Assembly (NCBI RefSeq): GCF_900176395.1
Contig: NZ_FWXL01000003.1
Coordinates: 372,001-436,000, forward strand
DNA from: Novosphingobium sp. B1
GTDB taxonomy: Bacteria; Pseudomonadota; Alphaproteobacteria; Sphingomonadales; Sphingomonadaceae
Length of the DNA: 64,000 bases
Direction of reading: 5' to 3'
Under the pieces are notes generated by a model. That model had not been told where the DNA came from, did not search any database, and saw nothing but the letters and a program-made list of their open reading frames with translations. This document shows positions 42,202 to 51,295 of this stretch, one piece after another. The position numbers and the translations under genes are program-made. The stretch's first letter is position 1. Every line of letters begins with the position of its first letter.

Positions 42202-43569
42202 CTACCCCCGCTTTTCCGCCTTCTTCTTCTTCATCGCATCGTGAAAGCGGTCAGCCCAGCCCGGCTTGACCAGTTGCTCTGCCCGCACCATGCGCAGCTC
42301 GCCGTCGGCCACGTCGCGTGAAACTGCGCTGCCGGCCGCCACGATCGCGTCCGCGCCGATCTTCACCGGCGCGATCAGCGCCGAGTTCGAGCCGACGAAG
42401 GCGCGCTCGCCGATCGTGGTCTTGTACTTGAAGTAGCCGTCGTAGTTGCAGGTGATCGTGCCGGCGCCGATGTTGGCCTCGGCTCCCACTTCGGCATCGC
42501 CAAGGTAGGTCAGATGGCTGGCCTTGGCGCCGCGGTGCATTACCGTGTTCTTGACCTCGACGAAGTTGCCGACCTTGACGTCCTCCTCCAGCTTCGCGCC
42601 GGGGCGCAGGCGGGCGTAGGGACCGATGTGCACGCCGGGTGAAAGCTTTGCGCCTTCCAGATGGCAGAAGGCATGGATCGTCACGCCGTCAGCCACGCTC
42701 ACGCCGGGACCGAAGAACACGTTGGGCTCCACGGTCACGTCGCGGCCCAGCACCGTGTCCCAGGCGAACCACACCGTCTCGGGCGCGATCAGCGTGGCGC
42801 CATCGGCCATGGCCTGCGCCCGCCGGCGCTGCTGCCAGCGGCCTTCGGCTTCGGCCAGTTCGGCGCGGGAGTTGATTCCGGCCACTTCGTCGGCGTCGTC
42901 GGTGACGACCACCGCACAGGTACGCCCATCGGCAATCGCGATGTTGACCACGTCGGGCAGATAGTATTCCCCCTGCGCGTTGTCATTTCCGACGCGGGCA
43001 AGCAGGCCGAACAGATCGGCGCTGCGCACCGCCATCAGGCCTGAATTGCAGACGCGGCACGCGCGCTCGGCCTCGGTCGCGTCCTTGTGCTCAACCATCT
43101 TCACGATGCGGCCGTCCTCGGCGATGACGCGTCCGTATTGCAGGGTATCGGCCGGTTCAAAGCCCAGCACCACCGCTGCCGGAGCATCAGCTTCGTGCAG
43201 CCGCGCAATCATCGCCTGCATTGTCTGCGCGCGAACGAAGGGCACGTCGCCATAAAGGATCAGCACATCACCGTCGAACCCTGCCAGCGCGCCCTCGGCC
43301 TGCTGCACGGCGTGCGCCGTCCCAAGCTGGGGATCCTGCACCGCAATCGTCGCGTCGCCACCCAGCGCCTTCTCCAGTTGCTCGCGCCCGTGCCCTGCTA
43401 CCACCACCTGCCGCGCAGGCGAAAGCCCGGCTGCACTTGCCATAAGGTGCTTCACCATCGGCCTGCCCGCGATGGGGTGGAGCACCTTGTGCAGGTCGCT
43501 CTTCATGCGGGTGCCCTTGCCCGCGGCAAGAACGATAACGGCGAGTGGCGAAACGGTCTGGTCAGTCAT
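42202..43569 (-). CDS. glmU: Bifunctional GlmU: GlcN-1-P acetyltransferase / GlcNAc-1-P uridylyltransferase
   Basis: 455 residues from the ATG at 43569. N-terminal uridylyltransferase (about 1-235; LAAGKGTRMKSDLHKVLHP, YGDVPF) and C-terminal left-handed beta-helix acetyltransferase (about 260-445; KVGNFVEVKNTVMHRGAKAS, then NIGAGTITCNYDG and VGSNSALIAPVKIG). It makes UDP-GlcNAc from the glmS product after GlmM. Divergent from gph, 61 bases apart. Confidence 0.96.
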   Translation of the reverse strand: MTDQTVSPLAVIVLAAGKGTRMKSDLHKVLHPIAGRPMVKHLMASAAGLSPARQVVVAGHGREQLEKALGGDATIAVQDPQLGTAHAVQQAEGALAGFDGDVLILYGDVPFVRAQTMQAMIARLHEADAPAAVVLGFEPADTLQYGRVIAEDGRIVKMVEHKDATEAERACRVCNSGLMAVRSADLFGLLARVGNDNAQGEYYLPDVVNIAIADGRTCAVVVTDDADEVAGINSRAELAEAEGRWQQRRRAQAMADGATLIAPETVWFAWDTVLGRDVTVEPNVFFGPGVSVADGVTIHAFCHLEGAKLSPGVHIGPYARLRPGAKLEEDVKVGNFVEVKNTVMHRGAKASHLTYLGDAEVGAEANIGAGTITCNYDGYFKYKTTIGERAFVGSNSALIAPVKIGADAIVAAGSAVSRDVADGELRMVRAEQLVKPGWADRFHDAMKKKKAEKRG

Positions 43570-43630
43570 GGGCGCACCCTTGCCAGACAAACCTTGCGCT
43601 TTCCAGAACAGGACGGCACTTGACCGCACC

Positions 43631-44320
43631 ATGGCGGATTTTCCTTACGACATTGTCGGATTCGATCTCGACGGCACCCTGCTCGATACCAGCCGCGATC
43701 TTGGCGTTGCGCTGAACCACGCGCTTTCGCTGGCAGGGCACCCGCCGGTTCCGCTTGATGAAACCAAGCGCCACATCGGCGGTGGCGCAGCGCAGATGCT
43801 GCGCTCGGCCCTGACCGAATCCGGCGGGGTCGACGAAGCCGCCTTCCCCGGCCTGCAGGCCAGCCTGATCGAATTCTACGGCCAGAACATCGCCGATCAC
43901 ACCGAACTGTTTGCCGGTGGCGCGGCCATGATGGACGCCCTCGACGAACGCGGCGTGAAGATCGCCATCGCGACCAACAAGGCGGAAGCTCTCGCGGTAA
44001 AGCTGTTCGAGGAACTTGGCCTGCTCCACCGTTTCGCCTGCGTGATCGGCGGCGACACGCTTGGCCGTCATCGCGCCAAGCCGAAGCCGGACATGCTGCA
44101 CGAAATGGTCGCCCGCTGCGGCGGTGGGCGCGCGGCGTTCGTCGGCGATACCACCTTCGATGTCGGAGCTGCCAAGGCGGCACAAATGCCGGTCGTCGCC
44201 GTGCGCTTCGGCTTCAACGATCTGCCCGCCGACGATCTGGGCGCAGACGCCGTGATCGATCATTACGACGAGCTCGTGCCGACGCTCGAACGCCTCGCCA
44301 GCCTGGCGCATAGCGTCTAG
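43631..44320 (+). CDS. gph: Phosphoglycolate phosphatase-like HAD hydrolase
   Basis: 229 residues from the ATG at 43631. HAD superfamily: motif I GFDLDGTLLDTS with nucleophile and acid Asp, motif II AIATNKAE, Lys in RHRAKPKPDML, motif IV FVGDTTFDVGAAKAA. The four-helix cap type after motif I fits Gph, which clears 2-phosphoglycolate made during DNA repair; related sugar-phosphate phosphatases cannot be excluded. Start of a run gph-pdxA-rsmA with small gaps or overlaps. Confidence 0.88.
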   Translation: MADFPYDIVGFDLDGTLLDTSRDLGVALNHALSLAGHPPVPLDETKRHIGGGAAQMLRSALTESGGVDEAAFPGLQASLIEFYGQNIADHTELFAGGAAMMDALDERGVKIAIATNKAEALAVKLFEELGLLHRFACVIGGDTLGRHRAKPKPDMLHEMVARCGGGRAAFVGDTTFDVGAAKAAQMPVVAVRFGFNDLPADDLGADAVIDHYDELVPTLERLASLAHSV

Positions 44321-44330
44321 GCTCGTGACC

Positions 44331-45332
44331 ATGACCGCCCCCCTTGCCCTGACCATCGGCGATCCGGCCGGCGTCGGCCCCGAACTTGCCGCCGCTGCCT
44401 GGGCCTTGAGCGATGCCGAAGCCCTGCCGCCATTTTTCGTCGTCGGCTCGGCACGCGTGGTTGAGGAAGCGGCCCGGAGGCGCGGCATCACGGTGCCCGT
44501 CTGCACGGTAAAGGCACCCGATGAAGTGGCAGACTGTTTCGCAGGCGCCCTGCCCGTGCTCGATCTTGCCGATCTTGCCTATGCACCGGGCGAGCCGGAC
44601 GATGGCGGCGCAAGCCTTGCCCTCAATGCCCTCGCTGCTGCCACGGGCCTTGTCCGCTCGGGCGCCGCGTCAAGCCTCGTGACCGGCCCGATCGCCAAGA
44701 GCCGGCTCGCCCGGATTGGCTTCGATCATCCGGGACAGACCGAATTCGTGGCCCAGGCCTGCGGAATCTCTCCCGAAAACGCGGTGATGATGCTGGCAGG
44801 GCCAAGCCTCAAGGTCGTGCCGATCACGGTGCACGTATCGCTGCGATCGGTGCCCGATCTTCTCACGGCGGAGCTGATCCGCAACCGCTCTGCGATCACC
44901 GCTGCCGCGCTTGCCCGCGATTTCGGCATCGCCAGGCCCCGCCTCGCCGTCGCCGGGCTCAATCCCCATGCCGGGGAAGATGGCCGGATGGGTACCGAGG
45001 ACGCTGAAATCGTCGCCCCCGCAGTGGCCGCACTTCGCGAAGCCGGGATCGAAGCCGTCGGCCCCTTGCCGCCCGACACGATGTTCCATGCCCAAGCGCG
45101 CGAAGGCTATGACGTGGCGATCTGCATGTATCACGATCAGGCGCTGATCCCGATGAAGGCGCTCGATTTCGATGCCGGTGTCAACGTCACGCTGGGCCTG
45201 CCGATCATCCGCACTTCGCCCGATCACGGCACCGCTTTCGGCATAGCCGGGACGGGTACGGCTCGCGTCGGCCCCACCATTGCCGCGCTGCGCATGGCCG
45301 GTGAGTGCGCGGCGCGGAGGGCTTCGGCATGA
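44331..45332 (+). CDS. pdxA: 4-hydroxythreonine-4-phosphate dehydrogenase
   Basis: 333 residues from the ATG at 44331; a GTG two codons upstream is possible. Dehydrogenase of the pyridoxal 5'-phosphate pathway; zinc ligands are the His residues in [18 protein letters not shown] and [12 protein letters not shown]. The N-terminus [12 protein letters not shown] is characteristic. Its stop overlaps the rsmA start (ATGA), a common pdxA-rsmA pairing. Confidence 0.96.
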   Translation: MTAPLALTIGDPAGVGPELAAAAWALSDAEALPPFFVVGSARVVEEAARRRGITVPVCTVKAPDEVADCFAGALPVLDLADLAYAPGEPDDGGASLALNALAAATGLVRSGAASSLVTGPIAKSRLARIGFDHPGQTEFVAQACGISPENAVMMLAGPSLKVVPITVHVSLRSVPDLLTAELIRNRSAITAAALARDFGIARPRLAVAGLNPHAGEDGRMGTEDAEIVAPAVAALREAGIEAVGPLPPDTMFHAQAREGYDVAICMYHDQALIPMKALDFDAGVNVTLGLPIIRTSPDHGTAFGIAGTGTARVGPTIAALRMAGECAARRASA

Positions 45333-46165
45333 CCGACCTTCCTGCGCCCCCGCTGCCGCCCTTGCGCGATGTCATCAATCGCCACGGCCTCTTTGCTACC
45401 AAGGCACTGGGGCAGAACTTCCTGTTCGATGAACAGTTGCTCGATCGCATTGCCCGCGTTCCGGGCAAGCTGAAGGGAGAGAACGTCCTCGAGGTCGGCC
45501 CCGGCCCCGGCGGGTTGACCCGCGCCCTGCTGCGCGCCGGCGCCAATGTCACCGCGATCGAGATGGACAAGCGCTGCTTGCCTGCGCTCGCCGAACTGTC
45601 GGATGCCTTCCCCGGCCAGCTTACCGTGATCGGCGGCGATGCCACCAAGATCGATCCGGCCACGCTGTTCGACGGGCCGTGGCACGTTGCGGCGAACCTG
45701 CCCTACAACGTCGGCACGCAGCTCTTCACTGGCTGGCTTTCCGGGCAGAAATGGCCGCCGCAGTGGAAGTCGCTCACGCTGATGTTCCAGCTCGAGGTGG
45801 CCGAGCGCATCGTCGCCCAGCCTGGCACAGATGCCTACGGCCGCCTCGCCGTGCTGGCGCAGTGGCGCTCGGCCCCGCGCATCGCGATGAAGGTCCACCG
45901 CAGCGCCTTCACCCCGCCACCCAAGGTGATGTCGGCGATCATCCATGTCGAACCCGGCACGATGCCCGAGGGCGTCTCCGCGCGGATGCTCGAACGTGTA
46001 ACCGAAGCCGCCTTCGGCCAGCGCCGCAAGATGCTGCGCCAGTCGCTGAAGGGTCTGCCCGGCGCGCTCGATGCCCTGGAAGCGCTTGGCATCGATCCGC
46101 AACGCCGCGCCGAAACGCTGAGCGTGGACGAATTCGTGTCCATTGCGCGCGTGCTGACGAAGTAG
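45329..46165 (+). CDS. rsmA: 16S rRNA dimethyladenosine transferase
   Basis: 278 residues from the ATG overlapping pdxA. Class I SAM methyltransferase that dimethylates the two adenines in helix 45 of 16S rRNA late in small-subunit assembly. Motifs: [17 protein letters not shown], the SAM loop [26 protein letters not shown] (catalytic NLPY), and the C-terminal [15 protein letters not shown]. Followed after 49 bases by the AST operon. Confidence 0.96.
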   Translation: MTDLPAPPLPPLRDVINRHGLFATKALGQNFLFDEQLLDRIARVPGKLKGENVLEVGPGPGGLTRALLRAGANVTAIEMDKRCLPALAELSDAFPGQLTVIGGDATKIDPATLFDGPWHVAANLPYNVGTQLFTGWLSGQKWPPQWKSLTLMFQLEVAERIVAQPGTDAYGRLAVLAQWRSAPRIAMKVHRSAFTPPPKVMSAIIHVEPGTMPEGVSARMLERVTEAAFGQRRKMLRQSLKGLPGALDALEALGIDPQRRAETLSVDEFVSIARVLTK

Positions 46166-46214
46166 CGAGACGGGGGGTTCACCCCGCGCGTCCGACCCGC
46201 TAGGCTGGTTGCAG

Positions 46215-47423
46215 ATGCAACAGCTTTCGACAACAGAACGCAGCCTGATCGAGGGGATCGATGCCGCCGCCATGCTCGCGCAGGTCGAGCAGTGGTGCGC
46301 GATCAACACCGGCACCGGGAACCTCGCGGGTCTGGCCGCGCAATGGTCCCTTCTTGCCGATGCCTTCGCCGCCCTGCCCGGCGAAGTGCGCAAGATCGAT
46401 CCCGCGCCAGTAACGGCCATCGCGGCGGACGGGCGCGAGCTTGAAACCGTCAACGGCGCGCACCTGGTCCTGTCGGTCCGGCCGCAGGCACCGCGCCGCT
46501 ACCTTCTGACCGGGCACATGGACACGGTGTTCGCGCCGGCCCACCCGTTCCAGAGCCTGCGCTGGCTTGATGCCGAAACGCTCAACGGCCCCGGCGTTGC
46601 CGACATGAAGGGCGGCATTGCGGTGATCCTGGCGGCGCTGCAGGCGTTTGAGAGCAGCCCGATGTCCGCAGGCGTCGGTTATGACGTGATGATAAATTCG
46701 GACGAGGAAACCGGCAGCCTCTCCTCCGCCCCACTGATCGCGGAACTGGCGCGCGGGAAAGCCGCCGCGCTGACCTATGAACCCTCGGCCCTGCCCGATG
46801 GAACCCTGGCGGGCGAACGGCCGGGCAGCGCGAACTTCAGCGCGGTGATCAAGGGCCGCTCCGCCCACGCCGGGCGCAATCCGCAAGACGGGCGCAACGC
46901 GATCATCGCCGCCGCCGACATGGCGCTGAGGCTGAAAGCGCTGGAGCGGCCGGGCCTGTCCATCAACCCGGCCAGGATCGACGGCGGCAGCGCCAACAAT
47001 GTCGTGCCCGACCTTGCCGTTCTGCGCTTCAACGTGCGCCCGAGATTGCCCGAACTTGCGGCCGACCTACCCCAGACCTTGCAGGACCTGGCCTTGACCC
47101 TCGAAAACCTTCACGAGGTCTCGATCCACCTTCACGGTGGCATCTCGCGGCCTCCCAAACCCCTGACACCGCAGGCCGAAGCCCTGTTCGGGCTGGTCCG
47201 GGAGTGCGGGGAACTGCTTGGCCAGCCAATACGCTGGCAGGCCTCGGGCGGGGTCTGCGATGGCAACAACATCGCCGCCTGCGGTGTGCCCGTGGTCGAT
47301 ACCATGGGCGTGCGCGGCGGAGCGATCCATTCCGATCAGGAATTCCTGATCGTGCCTTCCCTGGCCGAGCGCGCCGCCTTGTCCGCGCTGGTCCTCCATC
47401 GCCTTTCCGGGGGAAATCAATGA
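46215..47423 (+). CDS. M20-family zinc peptidase in the AST operon
   Basis: 402 residues from the ATG at 46215; a TTG two codons earlier is less likely. Di-zinc hydrolase of the M20/CPG2 type: first metal ligand and catalytic Asp in TGHMDTVF, bridging Asp in GPGVADMKGG, catalytic and ligand Glu in INSDEETGS, and the lid-domain His in GRSAHAGRNPQDGRNA. Its stop overlaps astA (ATGA), so it probably belongs to arginine breakdown. Cleaving N-succinylglutamate, the job of AstE, is a plausible role; no AstE-type gene is visible. Confidence 0.88.
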   Translation: MQQLSTTERSLIEGIDAAAMLAQVEQWCAINTGTGNLAGLAAQWSLLADAFAALPGEVRKIDPAPVTAIAADGRELETVNGAHLVLSVRPQAPRRYLLTGHMDTVFAPAHPFQSLRWLDAETLNGPGVADMKGGIAVILAALQAFESSPMSAGVGYDVMINSDEETGSLSSAPLIAELARGKAAALTYEPSALPDGTLAGERPGSANFSAVIKGRSAHAGRNPQDGRNAIIAAADMALRLKALERPGLSINPARIDGGSANNVVPDLAVLRFNVRPRLPELAADLPQTLQDLALTLENLHEVSIHLHGGISRPPKPLTPQAEALFGLVRECGELLGQPIRWQASGGVCDGNNIAACGVPVVDTMGVRGGAIHSDQEFLIVPSLAERAALSALVLHRLSGGNQ

Positions 47424-48457
47424 CTTTCCGTATCCGCGCTGCCCGCGCGAACGATCTCCAACCGCTTTATGAAATGGCCAAGCTCACCGGCGGCGGCTTC
47501 ACCAACCTCCCCCCCGATCGCAAGGCACTGACGGCAAAGCTGACCCGCGCGGCAGAGGCCTATGGCAACGCCGAGGAAGGCGATCCCAAGAACCCCAAGG
47601 ACGAACTTTTCGTTCTGGTGCTGGAGGATACGACCACCGGCGAAGTGCGCGGCACAGCGCAGATCTTCACCTCGGTCGGCCGGCAGTGGCCGTTCTATTC
47701 CTACCGCATGGCAACGCTGACCCAGCATTCGAAGGAACTCAACCGCACCTTCCGCGCCGAGATGCTCAACCTCGTCACCGACCTTGAAGGGTCGAGCGAA
47801 GTGGGCGGGCTGTTCCTGCACCCGTCGGAGCGCGCCGGGGGCCTTGGCATGTTGCTTGCCCGCAGTCGCTACCTTTTCATCGCGATGCACAGGAAGCGCT
47901 TTGGCGACAAGATCCTCGCGGAACTGCGCGGCGTGATCGACGAGCGCGGCGGATCGCCCTTCTGGGATGGCGTTGCCGGGCGCTTCTTTGGCATGAGCTT
48001 TCAGGAAGCGGACTATTTCAACGCGATCAACGGCCACCAGTTCATCGCCGACCTGATGCCCAAGCACCCGGTCTATATCGCCATGCTGCCCGAAACGGCG
48101 CGCTCTGCCATCGGATTGCCCCACCCTTCGGGCCGCGCCGCGATGCGCATGCTCGAAGAAGAAGGCTTTGCCTGCGAAGGCTATGTCGACATCTTCGACG
48201 GCGGGCCGACGATGACCGCGCGGACGGACCGGGTGCGCTCGATCTGCGAGGCGAAGGAAGCAACCGTTGCCCACATTCGCGCGCCCGAAGGCAGTGGCAA
48301 GGTGACCAATGCCCTTGTCGCCACCGGAAAGCTCGCCGATTACCGCTGCACCTTTGCCGAGATTGCCGCAGGCGACGATGGCCTTACGCTCGACCCCGTG
48401 GCTGCCACCGCGATTGGTGTAAGCGTTGGCGACAAGATCTGGTTCGTCGGTCGCTGA
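47420..48457 (+). CDS. astA: Arginine N-succinyltransferase
   Basis: 345 residues. First enzyme of the AST pathway: succinyl-CoA plus arginine gives N2-succinylarginine. The GNAT-like N-terminus (FRIRAARANDLQPLYEMAKL) and conserved stretches LTGGGFTNLPPDR, SSEVGGLFLHPSER, SPFWDGVAGRFFGMSF and the FDGGPTM near residue 255 identify the family. Single subunit type. It is translationally coupled to the preceding peptidase and 9 bases from astB. Confidence 0.95.
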   Translation: MTFRIRAARANDLQPLYEMAKLTGGGFTNLPPDRKALTAKLTRAAEAYGNAEEGDPKNPKDELFVLVLEDTTTGEVRGTAQIFTSVGRQWPFYSYRMATLTQHSKELNRTFRAEMLNLVTDLEGSSEVGGLFLHPSERAGGLGMLLARSRYLFIAMHRKRFGDKILAELRGVIDERGGSPFWDGVAGRFFGMSFQEADYFNAINGHQFIADLMPKHPVYIAMLPETARSAIGLPHPSGRAAMRMLEEEGFACEGYVDIFDGGPTMTARTDRVRSICEAKEATVAHIRAPEGSGKVTNALVATGKLADYRCTFAEIAAGDDGLTLDPVAATAIGVSVGDKIWFVGR

Positions 48458-48466
48458 GGGAAACAC

Positions 48467-49732
48467 ATGGCACTGGTTGAAATCAACTTCGACGGTCTGG
48501 TTGGTCCAAGCCACAATTACGCGGGCCTGAGCCTTGGCAACCTTGCCTCTGCCAACAATGCAGGCGAGGTCTCCTACCCGCGCGCTGCGGCGCTGCAGGG
48601 GTTGGGCAAGATGCGGCACAATATCGCGCTTGGCCTGACACAGGGCCTGTTCGCACCCCTGCCCCGCCCGAACCCGGTGCTGCTGCGCGCGCTTGGCCTT
48701 GAACGTACTGACGAAAGCGATGCGGCGCAGCGACGCCTGCGGGCGGCGGCCTGGTCTGCCTCCGCAATGTGGACGGCCAACGCCGCGACCGTCAGCCCCG
48801 CGCCCGACACTGCCGACGGACGTTGCCACCTGACTGCAGCGAACCTCGTGACGATGCCGCACCGCTCGCAGGAATGGCCCGACACGGTGCGCCAGTTGCG
48901 CCTGGCCTTTGCGAACAGCGCAGCCTTCGCGGTGCACGACGCGGTGCCAGCGTGCTTCGGTGACGAAGGCGCGGCCAACCACATGCGCATGTGCGCGAGC
49001 CACGAGGCACCTGGCCTCGAGATTTTCGTCTATGGCACGACCGGCGGTGCCTTTCCCGCGCGCCAGCATGAACAGGCAAGCCGAGCCGTGGCGCGATTGC
49101 ATGGCCTTGATCCCGAACGCTGCCTGTTCGTGGAGCAATCGCCCGAGGCGATCGCGGCAGGCGCCTTCCATAACGACGTGGTGGCGGTTGCAAACGAGCG
49201 GGTGCTGTTCACCCACGAAAAGGCCTTTGCCGAACCGGAGGAGACCTACGCCGCAATCCAGGCGAGACTGCCCGAGGCCGAGGTTGTCGTCGTTCCGGCA
49301 AGCGTGGTCAGCCTTCAGGATGCGATCCGCAGCTATCTGTTCAACGCACAGTTGCTGACGCTGCCAACCGGCGAGATGGGCCTGGTAATCCCGCTGGAAG
49401 CATGGGAAACGCCTTCGGTCCGAGGCTGGCTGGAGGCCCATGTGGCTTCCAACGGTCCGATCAGAAAGGTCCTGCCCGTCGACGTGCGGCAATCGATGGC
49501 CAATGGCGGCGGACCTGCCTGCCTGCGGCTCAGGGTTGTCGCCGATCCTGCCACAGTGGATCCGCGCTTCCTGCTCGACGAGGGGAAGATCGAGCGGATC
49601 GAAACCGTGGTGGCCAGAACATGGCCAGAGCAGATCGATCCAGCTGATCTTGGCCGGGAATCTCTCGCGCGTGAAGTCATCGTCGCACGCGCCGCGCTGC
49701 TCGATGTGCTCGCACTGTCGGAACTTGCCTGA
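48467..49732 (+). CDS. astB: N-succinylarginine dihydrolase
   Basis: 421 residues. Converts N2-succinylarginine to N2-succinylornithine, two NH3 and CO2. Pentein-fold enzyme; recognised by FDGLVGPSHNYAGLS, the EQSPEAIAAGAFHNDVVAV region with the catalytic His, and the catalytic Cys in ANGGGPACLRLRV. astC and astD are not in the window, so the rest of the pathway must be encoded elsewhere. Confidence 0.96.
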   Translation: MALVEINFDGLVGPSHNYAGLSLGNLASANNAGEVSYPRAAALQGLGKMRHNIALGLTQGLFAPLPRPNPVLLRALGLERTDESDAAQRRLRAAAWSASAMWTANAATVSPAPDTADGRCHLTAANLVTMPHRSQEWPDTVRQLRLAFANSAAFAVHDAVPACFGDEGAANHMRMCASHEAPGLEIFVYGTTGGAFPARQHEQASRAVARLHGLDPERCLFVEQSPEAIAAGAFHNDVVAVANERVLFTHEKAFAEPEETYAAIQARLPEAEVVVVPASVVSLQDAIRSYLFNAQLLTLPTGEMGLVIPLEAWETPSVRGWLEAHVASNGPIRKVLPVDVRQSMANGGGPACLRLRVVADPATVDPRFLLDEGKIERIETVVARTWPEQIDPADLGRESLAREVIVARAALLDVLALSELA

Positions 49733-49792
49733 CCTTCGGCGCGTAGTCCTGAAGTGAACCCCTCTGCCAATTGTCGCTTCGCTTTACAGTGA

Positions 49793-49811
49793 AGATTGGA
49801 TTAACCAATCT
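49793..49811. promoter_or_regulatory. Perfect palindrome AGATTGG-ATTAA-CCAATCT
   Basis: A 19-base perfect dyad (7-bp arms) in the 147-base gap between astB and the small membrane gene, 68 bases before its ATG. It is AT-rich in context, with no T-run, so an operator is more likely than a terminator. No other copy was noticed in the window. Confidence 0.45.
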
Positions 49812-49879
49812 ATTGCCAGCTTTTCATGATCTGGCACGATGCTTGCGGAGAGATTCGGCAAAAGAGGATAACGCTTCGG

Positions 49880-50125
49880 ATGCTTCGCAAGATCGGTCGC
49901 CTTTTCGTCATCAAGACCCGCTTCGAAGCGTTCGCCGTGATCTACGCACTGGCGCTGGGCGCGGTCGAGCGCGGACATGCCTACCTTGGCCAATACCCGG
50001 GCTTTGCCGGGAAGCTGCTGTTCGTCGCTGCAACGGGCGCGGTGTTCATCGCCGGCGCGAAGATCCTGGATTCCTTGCGCATGGAGCAGCGGATCAAAGA
50101 GCTTGAAGGATCGGGCGAGCTGTAG
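49880..50125 (+). CDS. Small membrane protein, unknown
   Basis: 81 residues from the ATG at 49880, with GAGGATAA upstream. Basic N-terminus (MLRKIGRLFVIKTRFE), then two hydrophobic helices (AFAVIYALALGAVERGHAYL and GKLLFVAATGAVFIAGAKIL) and a charged tail. The layout is common among small sphingomonad inner-membrane proteins; function unknown. An upstream in-frame ATG at 49826 seems too far from a binding site. Confidence 0.7.
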   Translation: MLRKIGRLFVIKTRFEAFAVIYALALGAVERGHAYLGQYPGFAGKLLFVAATGAVFIAGAKILDSLRMEQRIKELEGSGEL

Positions 50126-50254
50126 GCACCCTGTTGCCGGTTCGGGCCGCTCCGGAGAAGCGGCGCAGACTGGCAAAGACGCCAACTGGCAAAAATGGTG
50201 AGTAGGGCGATTCTGTTGCTAGGCTCGCCCCCAGCCCCCGGTTTCCGATTCTGT

Positions 50255-50580
50255 TACCCGGTTCGGTCCGAACCGTGCTCTAACCTTATAACTTCAGGGC
50301 GTTAGCCCCTAGAATTATGCAGCGAGAGCAAGTGCTTCGTTGTCGTTGGCACTTGTGAGTTTTGAGCCTTGAACGGGTTACTCAGCCCGGGCAAAAACAG
50401 CGCTTTTCAACACACGTCGATCCTAGTTCGGCCCCATCAACACCCTTGCGACAACAAGGCCCGCATCCCGGAAGACACGGTAGTGATGGTGGAGCCGCCG
50501 GGTACCGCCCCCGGGTCCGCTGTGCCTATTGCACGCCGCAGTTTATCACCATAGCCGGTCGAAACCGGCACGGACCCATA
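50255..50580 (-). ncRNA. ssrA: tmRNA, circularly permuted two-piece form
   Basis: Ends are approximate. On the minus strand the acceptor piece comes first (about 50580 to 50487) and ends GGCTCCACCA. A spacer of about 51 bases follows (50486-50436), then the coding piece starting GGGGCCGAACTAGG at 50435. GGGGCCG pairs with CGGCTCC to form the 7-bp acceptor stem. The tag frame at 50350-50315 reads ANDNEALALAA then TAA. The T-stem CCGGG/CCCGG closes a 7-base loop GGCGGTA in place of the usual TTCGANT. A 6-bp stem CGGTTC/GAACCG lies near the 3' end (50259-50275). Rescues stalled ribosomes with SmpB. Confidence 0.93.
50315..50350 (-). other. tmRNA proteolysis-tag reading frame
   Basis: Resume codon GCC at 50350-50348 through TAA at 50317-50315 encodes ANDNEALALAA; with the charged Ala the added tag is AANDNEALALAA, ending in the LAA degron recognised by ClpXP. 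Confidence 0.93.
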
Positions 50581-50615
50581 TAGGGAGCGCGCCGGGAATG
50601 AAAAGGGCGCAAATG

Positions 50616-50641
50616 AAAAGGGGCGGGTTTGCGCCCGCCCC
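50616..50641 (-). terminator. Rho-independent terminator of mscL
   Basis: Minus-strand stem GGGGCGGG/CCCGCCCC with a 6-base loop, followed by TTTT (plus-strand AAAA at 50616-50619). It lies 36 bases after the mscL stop and just upstream of ssrA, insulating the two. Confidence 0.8.
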
Positions 50642-50677
50642 CTCGATCCCCGAAATCTGGTACCAAAATCTGGCGCT

Positions 50678-51115
50678 TCAGCTTCTGGCCTTCAGCGCAT
50701 CGCGAATCTCGGCCAGGAGTTCGACCTCGGTCGGGCCGGCAGGCGCAGCGGGCGCTTCCTCAGCAGGCTTTTCGAAGGCCTTGTTCACGGCCTTGACCAG
50801 CAGGAAGATGATGAAGGCCACGATCACGAAGTTGACCGCCTGGGTGATGAAATCGCCGTAACCGATCATTGGCACGCCGGCGGCCTTGAGATCGGCGTAG
50901 CTGTTGGCATCGCCCTTGAAGTCTGCCGGGATCGGCCCGAGCTGCACAAAGTATCGGGTGAAATCGACACCGCCGGTGACGAAGCCGACGATTGGCATGA
51001 TCACGCTTTCGGTGAGCGAAGTGACGATCTTGCCGAATGCACCGCCGATGATCACACCGACCGCAAGATCCAGCACATTGCCGCGCGCGATGAACTTCTT
51101 GAATTCTGCAAACAT
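50678..51115 (-). CDS. mscL: Large-conductance mechanosensitive channel
   Basis: 145 residues from the ATG at 51115 ([21 protein letters not shown]). Two membrane helices (about 15-45, [23 protein letters not shown], and 80-105, [19 protein letters not shown]) around a periplasmic loop, then a Pro/Ala linker and the cytoplasmic helix [13 protein letters not shown]. Homopentameric pressure-release valve opened by hypo-osmotic shock. Confidence 0.96.
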   Translation of the reverse strand: MFAEFKKFIARGNVLDLAVGVIIGGAFGKIVTSLTESVIMPIVGFVTGGVDFTRYFVQLGPIPADFKGDANSYADLKAAGVPMIGYGDFITQAVNFVIVAFIIFLLVKAVNKAFEKPAEEAPAAPAGPTEVELLAEIRDALKARS

Positions 51116-51295
51116 GCCCAGTGTTTCCCCCTTCAGGTTATGCTTAACCATGATCCCTCGTACGTTGGTTGCCACTCAGCGCGCAACGTCACAAGTGCCA
51201 ATCGGTTGCATTCCGGGCCGATCTTGCAGCCTCTCCTTGAACACTGACCGGGGGCCGCTATCTTCCTGTTATCAATTCAAGGGGAACTTACGTCG

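Noticed and set aside
46171..46186. GC-rich hairpin between rsmA and the M20 gene as a terminator
   Set aside because: Short stem and no T-run; read-through into the AST operon is possible, so no call is made.
47417..49492. A 691-codon open frame antisense to astA and astB
   Set aside because: It spans two well-identified genes on the other strand and has no family features.
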